6,642 nucleotides of DNA from Acidobacteriaceae bacterium (GTDB lineage Bacteria; Acidobacteriota; Terriglobia; Terriglobales; Acidobacteriaceae). The first letter of the stretch is position 1. The number at the start of each line of letters is the position of its first letter. Positions 1 to 6,369 of this stretch are shown here, one piece after another. The DNA lies in contig PLSH01000113.1 of assembly GCA_003165095.1 (NCBI GenBank), positions 1 to 6,642 of the forward strand, given 5' to 3'. The notes beneath the pieces were generated by a model. It saw only the letters and a program-made list of their open reading frames with translations. It did not search any database and had not been told where the DNA came from. The translations under genes were made by a program, and so were the position numbers.

Positions 1-280
1 TCAGGCTTTCGTTGACTGCAATGCGTACCAACCATGTATAAAACTTCGAATTCCCCTGGAACTGGTCCAGCTTCTCATAGGCCTTCAGGAACGCATCCTG
101 CATCACGTCTTCGGCGTCTTCACGGTTTTGCGTTATGTGCTGCGCTATCCGGAAGACCTGGCGCTCGTATTTGCGGACCAGAGTGTCGTAGGCCGAGACA
201 TCGCCACCGCGCACCCTTTCCAACAGGGCCACGTCGGGATGCTGTTCGAGTTCTCCTGCAATAGGTTGGATGGTAGACAT
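1..280 (-). CDS. ECF-type RNA polymerase sigma factor, N-terminal part (runs off left edge)
   Basis: The reverse strand from the ATG at 280 stays open to the window edge, giving 93 residues and no stop. They cover sigma-70 region 2: a helix with YDTLVRKYERQVFRIAQHI (region 2.1), then NREDAEDVMQDAFLKAYEKL (regions 2.1-2.2, core-binding) and FYTWLVRIAVNESL (regions 2.3-2.4, -10 recognition and melting). This pattern is diagnostic of extracytoplasmic-function sigma factors, which direct RNA polymerase to a small regulon. Region 4 lies outside the window. The first 14 or so residues, beginning MSTIQPIAGELEQ, are a short non-conserved lead. The start is chosen because it is the only ATG after an in-frame TGA upstream; two in-frame TTG codons are poorer alternatives. 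No Shine-Dalgarno is seen within 12 bases of it. A terminator at 478-510 separates it from the STAS gene upstream, so it probably has its own promoter. Its anti-sigma factor, if any, would lie off the left edge. Confidence 0.9.
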   Translation of the reverse strand, partial: MSTIQPIAGELEQHPDVALLERVRGGDVSAYDTLVRKYERQVFRIAQHITQNREDAEDVMQDAFLKAYEKLDQFQGNSKFYTWLVRIAVNESL

Positions 281-477
281 TGGGGTTGGTTGCGGGAATT
301 CCTCACAGTCTGCCAACAACGATCACCATGAGTTGTAAAAGCAGACCTAACCATTGAGTGTACCGGAGCGCAGGGCGATGGACAAACCCCCGGTGGCTCG
401 CGCATCCGAAAGGAACGTCATTCCCGGTTACTGGCCAGCCAATCCTTGACAGCGTAAGCACACTCCCCCGCCACTGG
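281..477. other. Intergenic leader of the sigma-factor gene
   Basis: About 200 bases between the terminator of the STAS gene and the sigma start. It should hold the sigma promoter on the minus strand, but I find no pair of -35/-10 boxes with acceptable spacing. An 8-base palindrome CTGGCCAG lies at 431-438. The short open frames here overlap the terminator or lack ribosome sites and do not look coding. Confidence 0.4.
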
Positions 478-510
478 AAAAAGGCCATCCGGGAGCTCCG
501 GATGGCCTTT
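478..510 (-). terminator. Strong rho-independent terminator behind the STAS gene
   Basis: A perfect 13-bp inverted repeat (arms 480-492 and 498-510) encloses a 5-base loop at 493-497. Read on the minus strand, the GC-rich stem ends in a run of five T (482-478). It begins 50 bases after the STAS stop codon, so it should end that transcript and insulate the sigma gene from it. On the plus strand the stem is followed by only three T, so termination there would be weak. Confidence 0.88.
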
Positions 511-560
511 CAGCGGTTAGGGTACGCGGCCAGGTTTCGGGCGCGGCAAGGGACAGCCTA

Positions 561-902
561 CTAGAAGGAGGTGATGGCGTGGGCCTCGTCGTCGTAGATG
601 TCGAAGACCGTGTAAAGCTTTGTTAACTGTAGCAGGTCGTGAACCTTCTTTGTCAGACTCAGCAACTTGACTTCGGCTTGCTGATTCTTGGCGGAGGTAA
701 AGGCGCTCACCAACTCGCCTAAACCGGAGCTATCGACGTAGTTTACGTCTCCCATGTTCAGCAGGATATTTTTCCTGCCCTTGCTGATGAGTCCGCGAAC
801 GGCATCGCGCACTTGCACGCTGCCTTCTCCCAAGGTGATTCGCCCGCTAAGGTCCAGAACAGCAACGCCGTCCACTTCACGGGAAGCAATTTCAAGTGCC
901 AT
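561..902 (-). CDS. STAS-domain anti-sigma-factor antagonist (RsbV/SpoIIAA-like)
   Basis: A single-domain STAS protein of 113 residues, the usual length for this family. The core strand-helix pattern is VAVLDLSGRITLGEGS (residues 13-28), then the signature VDSSGLGELV with D57, S58, S59 and G60, then VKLLSLTKKVHDLLQLTKL near the C terminus. In RsbV and SpoIIAA, a serine in this DSSG motif is phosphorylated by a cognate GHKL anti-sigma kinase and dephosphorylated by a PP2C phosphatase. The unphosphorylated form binds the kinase and frees its sigma factor or other partner. The ATG at 902 is preferred over a TTG 45 bases upstream, because AGGGGG lies 6 bases before it and the STAS fold begins right after. 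The gene is monocistronic or the end of a unit, since a strong terminator follows. The FHA-PP2C protein encoded upstream is a plausible phosphatase for it. No RsbW-type kinase is in the window, so the partner is unknown. Confidence 0.93.
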   Translation of the reverse strand: MALEIASREVDGVAVLDLSGRITLGEGSVQVRDAVRGLISKGRKNILLNMGDVNYVDSSGLGELVSAFTSAKNQQAEVKLLSLTKKVHDLLQLTKLYTVFDIYDDEAHAITSF

Positions 903-908
903 GGATAT

Positions 909-914
909 CCCCCT
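909..914 (-). promoter_or_regulatory. Ribosome binding site of the STAS gene
   Basis: AGGGGG on the minus strand, 6 bases before the ATG at 902. It decides the start in favour of this ATG over the upstream in-frame TTG at 947. Confidence 0.8.
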
Positions 915-935
915 GCGGACATTGTACTGGCGTTC

Positions 936-952
936 GACCATCAACAATGGTC
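936..952. promoter_or_regulatory. Possible operator upstream of the STAS gene
   Basis: The 6-bp inverted repeat GACCAT-N5-ATGGTC lies 34 bases upstream of the STAS start codon and partly overlaps a TTGACC box on the minus strand. A third half-site, AATTGACCA, lies at 1005-1013. The arrangement suits a dimeric regulator bound at the promoter, but no regulator is identified and the repeat is short. Confidence 0.25.
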
Positions 953-1411
953 AATTCCCATTCCCGGATCAGCAACGCACAAATAGGCCACCACCCAAAC
1001 TTGAAATTGACCACATCCCTAATCTCGGTTTGCGCTTAATCGAGTCACTCATCGACAACGGATCGGTACTCATAAGTCGGCAAGTATCGTGGAATCTGTC
1101 GGATGCATACAGAGCGACGGGATGGCCTGGCGCTACGGCGTTTTGCGGTACCTATTCCGGAATGGCAGACTTCTGTGGTGGAAGCTGGCTTCGCCCGCGC
1201 GCACAGCCTCCGTTCATGCCTTCGGAGTTGAACGCCGGCATGACCGTCGCAATTTCACCTTTCTGCCGTGTTACCCGCCGGAGTGGTAGGGCCGCGGCCG
1301 ATCCGAGCGCAGCATATCCGGCCACGCGCGCGAAACCCGGCCGCCACCTCCGCGTCAAGAAACTCTCTGCTCAACCACTGGGCCCTTGGGAATGGAGCAG
1401 GGCTTGATGAC

Positions 1412-1732
1412 CTACTTGGGGTGAGTCACTGAAGTCACCGTGATTGAATGCGCGGCCGCGGCAATCGCCCGTTCCGCATTGGGGTCGCACGTACCGCTGG
1501 TCACGGCGTTATAGTTCACCACCCCCTCGGTTTCGGGGGTGTAGGGTCCATAGACTGTCGGGGGATTGGTGGCCGTGTAGGGCCCAGTCGGCAGGAGGCT
1601 GGGAAAGCAACCGCTTGGGTCGGAATAGCACCAGGTGCAGTCCTTCTTGACCTTGATGTAAAGCTGGTCGTCATGTTTATGCATATTGGATTTGCCGATT
1701 CCATCTGGGATATCGAGGTCCTTGCGAGCCAT
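1412..1732 (-). CDS. Small cysteine-containing protein of unknown function
   Basis: A 106-residue protein I do not recognise. It starts MARKDLDIPDG, has no signal peptide or membrane segment, and is therefore probably cytoplasmic. Visible features: a C-x2-C pair at C32 and C35 within DCTWCYSDPSGCF, further cysteines at C42 and C82, a proline/tyrosine-rich middle with GPYT repeated at residues 50-53 and 62-65, and a strand-like end HSITVTSVTHPK. The alternation of strand-like segments (QLYIKVKK, GVVNYNAV, HSITVTS) suggests a small all-beta fold, perhaps a cupredoxin-like sandwich without obvious copper ligands; this is a weak inference. It is very likely a real gene: GGGAGG lies 9 bases before the ATG. 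The kinase gene ends 77 bases upstream on the same strand with no clear terminator between, so the two may be cotranscribed. The four cysteines could bind a metal or form disulfides. Confidence 0.75.
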   Translation of the reverse strand: MARKDLDIPDGIGKSNMHKHDDQLYIKVKKDCTWCYSDPSGCFPSLLPTGPYTATNPPTVYGPYTPETEGVVNYNAVTSGTCDPNAERAIAAAAHSITVTSVTHPK

Positions 1733-1741
1733 TTGGTTTTT

Positions 1742-1747
1742 CCTCCC
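1742..1747 (-). promoter_or_regulatory. Ribosome binding site of the small unknown gene
   Basis: GGGAGG within AAAGGGAGGA on the minus strand, 9 bases before the ATG at 1732. This is the main sequence evidence that the small unrecognised open frame is translated. Confidence 0.75.
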
Positions 1748-1809
1748 TTTGATCTGGTTGTGCTACGTGGACCTGCCTGTGGGAATTGCAGGCTGGAGTT
1801 AGATCGTGG

Positions 1810-4482
1810 CTATTTGCCAAGCGGCTTGAAGCGCGGATCGGCGATCAACGACTGCAGCGCGGGATCGATGGCAATGGTGTCGAGCGCATACCCTTTGCGC
1901 AGGGCCATCTCAATATACCTCAAAGCCTGCTCCCGGTCTCCAAGGGACTCAAAGGCTTCTCCGACATTGGTGAGTACGCCGGGATCGTCCGGCGCTAGCG
2001 CCAGGGAGGTTCGAATTCCGGCCAGGGCTTTGTCTTTGAACTTGTCCTGGGCATAATACGCGGCCAATGTCGATTGCGCCAGCGCATCTTTCGGTTTCAG
2101 CTCCGTTACCTTGCGGACCAGTTCTTCGGCTTTGCGCCGCGCCGTTTCCGCCTTCTCGATCTGATTCGATCCTTCGTAAGCCAGAACCAGATTGCTCCAC
2201 ACAAGGTAGTCGTTGCCGTTCAGCCGCAGGGCCTGTTCGGTTGCCGTTGCCGCGTCCGCATACCGCTTTTCCTGCAGGTAGAGAAGGCCCAGGTTGGCGT
2301 AGGCGGGGTAGCTGGGGCTGAGCGCGATCGACTGCTTCAGCGCCTGTTCCGCCCCTGCGAGCGATTGCCGGTCTCCGGCGTCGATATACGCCGCGGCAAG
2401 GTTGGAATAGAGGTCCGCATTGTCGGGCGTGATCTGCAGTGCCTGGCGATAGGCGGCGACGGCTTGCGGGTACTTCCCCTGCCGGTCGTAGAAGGCGCCC
2501 AGGTTGTTCAATCCATCCCAATCCCCGGGCCGCAGGTCGGCCGCTTCCTGAAATGTCTTTTCGGCGTCCGCAATCCGCCCGGATCGTTCATACGAACGCG
2601 CCAGCCCGGTCAGCGCCGCTGCATTCTTCGGATCCAGATCCAGGGCGTGGTGGTACTCCTGGAGAGCAAGGTCATGCTTGCCTTCGACGTCGTGAATGCC
2701 GGCCAGGGTCACAAGCGGAGCCGGCACGCGATTATCCAGCTCGGCGGCTTTCTGGCAGTTGGCCTGAGCTTCATCCAGCCAATGCGTATTCAGCGTGACC
2801 TGATACTTGAGGCGATAGGCCTCGCCAAGCTGGGCGTAACCGAGCGCGAAGCCGGGATCGGTCTGCACCGACTTCTGCAGTGCAGCTATGGCCAGGTCGA
2901 GATTGCCCGGCTTGTCAAAGCGCTGGGTGTAACCAAGCGCGGTCAGGTAATCCTCGTAGGCCGCCGGGTTCACCGATCCGCCGGTATTGCGCAGCATGTC
3001 GGCGCTCACCGAGATGTTCATCAGGCGCGCCAGCCGGGAGACCGTTTCGTTCTCCAGCGTGGAGAGATCTCCGGCGCGGTCCTCCACCTCCGCGGATCCT
3101 ATCTGGCGCAGGTTCTTGGTGTCGATGAGATTGACAGTGAGGCGGATGTCATTGCCATCCCGCTGGACCGATCCTTTGATCACCAGATTGGCGCCGAGTT
3201 TCTTGAGCGCATCGGCAGGATCGGCGACACCCTGGCGGCGTATCTCGCTGTTGGGCACCACCCAGAGGGACTGGTTGCCAACGTCGAGGTTGGAAAGGCG
3301 TCCGGCAAGCGAGTCCATGAGTCCGTCTGCGAGCGCGGCGTTTTCAGGGTTGCTGCCGATGTTGTCAAAGGGGAGAACGGCCACGTGTTTTTCAGCCGGC
3401 GTTCCGGTCAGCAGAGCCGCGGAGCGCTGGCGCAAAGTTGGAACCAGCAGGACGACGAGGGCCAAAAGCAGGAGGAATCCAAGAGCGGCCATCAGCCAGA
3501 CGCTCACCGGTGAGAGCCGTGGAGCGCCGGGCATCCATGGGGAGCGGGAAGCGGCTGCAAGAGCGCGCCGCATTTGAGCGCTCCCCTTTTTGTGACGAGA
3601 TGCGGGTGGCGGAAGCGTTTCGGATTTACCGGACGCCTGCTCAACAGGGGGCGGAAGTTGGCGTGCGGCGTCTTCCAGATCGGCAAGAAACTCTGTGCAC
3701 GATCCGAAGCGGTCTGCAGGATCCTTGGCAAGTGCGCGGTAAAGCAGCGGCTGCAGAGCGGGAGGCACCGAAGCCAGGTTCCGTGGCGGTTCATTGACGA
3801 TTGCAAACAGCATGGCGGGGATGGTTTCGCGATCGAAGGGGCTGTCCCCGGTGAGCATTTCGGCGAAAACCACCCCTAGGGCCCAAATGTCGCAGCGGCC
3901 GTCAATCTGGTTGCCCATGGCTTGCTCGGGCGCCATGTAGCGAAAGGTGCCGGTGATCCCGGTCTGCGAAGCAGTTTTCTCGCTGACCACCCGGGCGAGG
4001 CCAAAATCCACGATTTTGACCAGTCCCGAGGCAGTGAGCATCACATTGGAAGGCTTGATGTCGCGATGAACAATGCCGCGTGAATGGGCTTCCGCAAGCC
4101 CGCTTGCCATCTGCGAAGCAATCCGGATGGATTCGTTGACGGGGATGGGGTCACTGCGAATGCGGCCGGCGAGCGAGATGCCGTCGTAGAAGGCCATCAC
4201 GATGAACGTCATGCCGTCGCTGGTTTCCTCGATGCCATGAATCACGCCGATGTTGGGGTGATCCAGAGACGAAGCGGTGCGCGCCTCGCGCAGGAAGCGC
4301 TCCTTGTCGCGCACTCCCGTGTTGAGCTCCGGCGGGAGGAATTTCAGAGCCACGGTGCGCTCCAGGCGAAGATCGAGCGCCCGGTAAACCACTCCCATGC
4401 CGCCGGAACCAGCGATCGACAGGATGCGGTAGTTGCCGGCGATCACTTCGCCGGGGGAGAAGGTTTGTTTCAACTCTGGCAT
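1810..4482 (-). CDS. Membrane-spanning Ser/Thr protein kinase with TolB-like and TPR domains
   Basis: An 890-residue Hanks-type (PknB-like) kinase fused to a sensor half. Kinase domain at about 18-276 with all key residues: glycine loop GSGGMGVVY (25-33), ATP lysine K47 in VALKFL, alpha-C E66, catalytic loop HRDIKPSN (139-146, D141), DFG (159-161), a Thr-rich activation loop and MAPEQ (183-187). A basic, proline-rich linker leads to one membrane span at about 326-347; positive charges before it place the kinase inside. Beyond it lies a TolB/FlgO-like domain (about 366-495, beginning HVAVLPFDNIG and LADGLMDSL), then a TPR array to about 870, and the end DPRFKPL seen in related TPR kinases and cyclases. 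The outer half presumably senses a ligand or protein partner. The ATG at 4482 is chosen, although AGGAGG lies 15 bases away; an in-frame TTG at 4497 directly abuts that site. The phosphatase gene lies 211 bases upstream and may be its functional partner. Confidence 0.95.
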   Translation of the reverse strand: MPELKQTFSPGEVIAGNYRILSIAGSGGMGVVYRALDLRLERTVALKFLPPELNTGVRDKERFLREARTASSLDHPNIGVIHGIEETSDGMTFIVMAFYDGISLAGRIRSDPIPVNESIRIASQMASGLAEAHSRGIVHRDIKPSNVMLTASGLVKIVDFGLARVVSEKTASQTGITGTFRYMAPEQAMGNQIDGRCDIWALGVVFAEMLTGDSPFDRETIPAMLFAIVNEPPRNLASVPPALQPLLYRALAKDPADRFGSCTEFLADLEDAARQLPPPVEQASGKSETLPPPASRHKKGSAQMRRALAAASRSPWMPGAPRLSPVSVWLMAALGFLLLLALVVLLVPTLRQRSAALLTGTPAEKHVAVLPFDNIGSNPENAALADGLMDSLAGRLSNLDVGNQSLWVVPNSEIRRQGVADPADALKKLGANLVIKGSVQRDGNDIRLTVNLIDTKNLRQIGSAEVEDRAGDLSTLENETVSRLARLMNISVSADMLRNTGGSVNPAAYEDYLTALGYTQRFDKPGNLDLAIAALQKSVQTDPGFALGYAQLGEAYRLKYQVTLNTHWLDEAQANCQKAAELDNRVPAPLVTLAGIHDVEGKHDLALQEYHHALDLDPKNAAALTGLARSYERSGRIADAEKTFQEAADLRPGDWDGLNNLGAFYDRQGKYPQAVAAYRQALQITPDNADLYSNLAAAYIDAGDRQSLAGAEQALKQSIALSPSYPAYANLGLLYLQEKRYADAATATEQALRLNGNDYLVWSNLVLAYEGSNQIEKAETARRKAEELVRKVTELKPKDALAQSTLAAYYAQDKFKDKALAGIRTSLALAPDDPGVLTNVGEAFESLGDREQALRYIEMALRKGYALDTIAIDPALQSLIADPRFKPLGK

Positions 4483-4497
4483 GATTCCGGTCCGCAA

Positions 4498-4503
4498 CCT
4501 CCT
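4498..4503 (-). promoter_or_regulatory. Shine-Dalgarno at unusual distance from the kinase start
   Basis: A perfect AGGAGG on the minus strand lies 15 bases before the ATG at 4482, longer than the usual 5-10. The in-frame TTG at 4497-4495 follows it with no spacer at all, so neither start is ideally placed. An in-frame TGA 30 bases before that TTG's downstream ATG rules out longer N termini. Confidence 0.5.
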
Positions 4504-4584
4504 GCGAACTCGTCATCCCGGAGGTCACACCAGGAGAAAAAAACGGATCGCCGATGGGATGAGGCTGCAGGAAGCCGTGTTGCG

Positions 4585-4613
4585 ATGGTACGACGGGTTT
4601 AGCCGTGTGGCAA
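4585..4613 (-). promoter_or_regulatory. Candidate sigma-70 promoter for the kinase gene
   Basis: On the minus strand TTGCCA (4613-4608, five of six to TTGACA) is followed after exactly 17 bases by TACCAT (4590-4585, four of six to TATAAT). It lies in the 211-base gap between the phosphatase and kinase genes, about 100 bases before the kinase start. If active, the kinase can be transcribed independently of the phosphatase. Confidence 0.35.
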
Positions 4614-4693
4614 GAGCTGTTTGCGCGTGGGCCAGTGCAGAGGCTGACGCACGCTTCCGATCACGGCGCCGCTCCGCACCCGAAATCCTGAAA

Positions 4694-6346
4694 TCACTCC
4701 ACCCGCGCGTCAGGCGCATGGCCCGCGCCGCCGTACCGGATCTCCACCAATGTGCAGTCATCCTGAGCGGGGTTGGGCGCGCAGAACTTCGCAACATCGT
4801 CCAGGATTTCCTCGATATCCCGAGAGCGCGCCACGGAATTCAATCCCCAATCGCTGAATGCCTCTCCGTTGCTGTTTTCCGCTTCGGTCACGCCGTCGGT
4901 CACCAACAGAAGCCTCTCTCCGGGCCGTAAGAAATCGTGAGCCGCGATGTACTTCGCTCCCTCAATGAGTCCGACGATCATCTCGCTCTGCTCCAGGCGC
5001 CGGATCTCCGCCTCCAGAATCGAAAATGGCGGAATATGGCCGCAGTTCAAATACTCAACCCGGCCGTCGGGAAACAGCTTGAGCATGACCATCGTCGCGT
5101 ACTTGCCGACGTTGCGCGTGCACAGAAACACATTCACGAGGGCGGCAATTTCCGGAAGGCTTTGCCCGGCAAGCAGCTGAGTATGAATGATGCCCTGCAG
5201 CGTTGCCGCCACAATCGCGGCCGGGACACCCTTCCCGGACACGTCCGCGATGGTGACGCACACACAGTCATCGAGCGCTACCGCGTCGTAAAAATCACCG
5301 CCGATCGCGAGACAAGGTTCGGCCCTGGCCTGAATCGAAGCATAGGGAATCACGGGCAGAGCAATCGACATCAAGCCGCTGTGAATTCTCGCCGCGACAG
5401 CCAGTTCCTCGCGCGCCTGGCGAGCTTTGTGTTCCGCCTCCGCGAGAAGCGCATTGTGCACCAGCGCTGCTGCTTCGGTGGCGATCATGTCAAGCAGTTG
5501 GTGATCGACTTCAGTGAGATAACCCGGCCCAATCTGGCTATCGAGATAAAGGAGTCCAAGCAACTGACTCGGCTCCGTTGCGGAGATTCGGCTGCGCAAG
5601 GGAATGCAGTAGATGCTGCGAATCTTGTTCATCAGTACACTTGGCCATTCCGCTACGATTTCATCCGCCTGGGTGTCGCTGACCGAAAACTTCAATTTGC
5701 TTTCGATTGCCCTGCGCATGGCTCGCCGCGAAACGGTCGAATCCTCTTCAACGATCTCTCCATGCGCACTTAGCCCTCGAGCAAGCCTCATTTCGCCGTC
5801 TTGGCAAAGGAAAACGAATCCACGTTCCGTGCCGGTAAGCTGCAGTGTCAACTGAAGCAGGGCCGTGATGATATCCGTGATCGCCCCGCCGGCGTTCAAT
5901 TGGCGGGCAGCGCTCAGAAGCCAATTCAACTTCTCAATCTCGCGGGCTGCCGGAAGATGATCGCCGTCGGGAGGCGCAAATCCGCTGAATGATTTGAGCA
6001 GTTGGGTGACCGCGGACTGGGAGGCGCTATTCCCCTCTTCGCTTGAGGGCTTGAGCTGAAATCGGAGCCTCGGGCCCTGCAGCGAGCCCAGTTGGATCAC
6101 ATCACCTGGCTTAAGGGCCATTCGCTGAACGCGTTCTGCGTTGAGGAAGGTGCCGTGGCTGCTTTCCTGATCGATAAGCGTATAAGCTGTACCGTCCCTG
6201 ACAATCACCGCATGCCGGCGCGAAACAAACGCATCGCTCAACACAACGTCTTGACTGGGCGAACGGCCAATCGATGTGGAGGCGCGGTCGAGAACGACGG
6301 AGTGCGACCCGTCCGCGTCGATATAGCGAAGACTTGGGACATTCAT
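4694..6346 (-). CDS. FHA-GAF-PP2C (SpoIIE/RsbU-type) protein phosphatase
   Basis: A 550-residue soluble phosphatase with three modules. FHA domain at about 5-98: G27-R28, SRRH (42-45) and SSHGTFLN (62-69), the phosphothreonine-binding signature with His in place of the common Asn before Gly. GAF-like domain at about 140-300, a likely small-molecule or dimer sensor, ending in a helical linker LAVAARIHSGL (315-325). PP2C domain of the SpoIIE/RsbU class at about 337-538, with metal-binding acidic motifs GGDFYD (349-354), ADVSGKG (367-373), TDGVTEAEN (483-491) and QDDCTLVEI (528-536); all expected aspartates are present, so it should be active. Such enzymes dephosphorylate STAS proteins; the STAS protein downstream is a candidate substrate, and the FHA domain may dock on the autophosphorylated neighbouring kinase. 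Both links are inferred. The ATG at 6346 is the only start that includes the whole FHA domain; its Shine-Dalgarno is 15 bases away, with a mini-ORF between. Confidence 0.95.
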   Translation of the reverse strand: MNVPSLRYIDADGSHSVVLDRASTSIGRSPSQDVVLSDAFVSRRHAVIVRDGTAYTLIDQESSHGTFLNAERVQRMALKPGDVIQLGSLQGPRLRFQLKPSSEEGNSASQSAVTQLLKSFSGFAPPDGDHLPAAREIEKLNWLLSAARQLNAGGAITDIITALLQLTLQLTGTERGFVFLCQDGEMRLARGLSAHGEIVEEDSTVSRRAMRRAIESKLKFSVSDTQADEIVAEWPSVLMNKIRSIYCIPLRSRISATEPSQLLGLLYLDSQIGPGYLTEVDHQLLDMIATEAAALVHNALLAEAEHKARQAREELAVAARIHSGLMSIALPVIPYASIQARAEPCLAIGGDFYDAVALDDCVCVTIADVSGKGVPAAIVAATLQGIIHTQLLAGQSLPEIAALVNVFLCTRNVGKYATMVMLKLFPDGRVEYLNCGHIPPFSILEAEIRRLEQSEMIVGLIEGAKYIAAHDFLRPGERLLLVTDGVTEAENSNGEAFSDWGLNSVARSRDIEEILDDVAKFCAPNPAQDDCTLVEIRYGGAGHAPDARVE

Positions 6347-6354
6347 GATGACAT
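6343..6354 (-). CDS. Three-codon mini-ORF overlapping the phosphatase start
   Basis: On the minus strand ATG-TCA-TCA-TGA begins 7 bases after a GGAGG, the ideal spacing, and encodes Met-Ser-Ser. Its TGA overlaps the ATG of the phosphatase gene as ATGA. A ribosome loading at this site would terminate on the phosphatase start codon and could reinitiate there, a known form of translational coupling. It could also be a chance ATG in a short leader. Confidence 0.35.
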   Translation of the reverse strand: MSS

Positions 6355-6361
6355 TCGCCCG

Positions 6362-6366
6362 CCTCC
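6362..6366 (-). promoter_or_regulatory. Shine-Dalgarno shared by the mini-ORF and the phosphatase gene
   Basis: GGAGG, within AGGGGAGG on the minus strand, lies 7 bases before the mini-ORF ATG at 6354 and 15 bases before the phosphatase ATG at 6346. By spacing it suits the mini-ORF better. Confidence 0.6.
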
Positions 6367-6369
6367 CCT

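Larger units (their letters stand above)
903..1411. other. Long intergenic region with TGGTC/GACCA half-sites
   Basis: About 510 bases between the small unknown gene and the STAS gene. Open frames on both strands are short or merely extend from the antisense of the STAS gene; none has a ribosome site or a recognisable domain. Near the STAS start the minus strand has TTGACC (954-949) and TACAAT (926-921), but they are 22 bases apart, too far for a normal sigma-70 promoter. A perfect inverted repeat GACCAT/ATGGTC with a 5-base loop spans 936-952, and a 9-base copy of its right half recurs inverted at 1005-1013 (AATTGACCA against TGGTCAATT at 948-956). These may be operator half-sites, but 6-9 base repeats can arise by chance. 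A 10-base palindrome ATTCCGGAAT lies at 1154-1163. I see nothing else in 1090-1411. Confidence 0.35.

Noticed and set aside
446..451. A perfect TTGACA on the plus strand
   Set aside because: No -10-like hexamer lies 16-18 bases downstream (the sequence there is C-rich) and no plus-strand gene follows.
1152..1358. A minus-strand open frame of 68 residues in the long intergenic region
   Set aside because: No ribosome site, arginine/alanine-rich low-information translation and no recognisable motif.
1382..1403. A GCCCT/AGGGC hairpin behind the small unknown gene
   Set aside because: Only a 5-bp stem with a 12-base loop and no T run on the minus strand, so not a supportable terminator.
754..1407. 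A plus-strand open frame of 217 residues across the STAS start and the following gap
   Set aside because: It overlaps the STAS gene antisense, has no ribosome site or domain, and its composition looks random.
2074..3513. A plus-strand open frame of 479 residues inside the kinase gene
   Set aside because: It is fully antisense to the TolB-like/TPR part of the kinase, has no recognisable domain, and such long antisense frames are expected in GC-rich genes with strong third-base bias.
4537..4553. A T7 run on the minus strand in front of the kinase gene, resembling a terminator or attenuator
   Set aside because: The preceding CGGCGATCCG can form only a 3-bp stem, too weak for an intrinsic terminator.
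4937..5773. A plus-strand open frame of 278 residues inside the phosphatase gene
   Set aside because: It is antisense to the GAF and PP2C domains, whose motifs are intact on the other strand; its own translation shows no domain.
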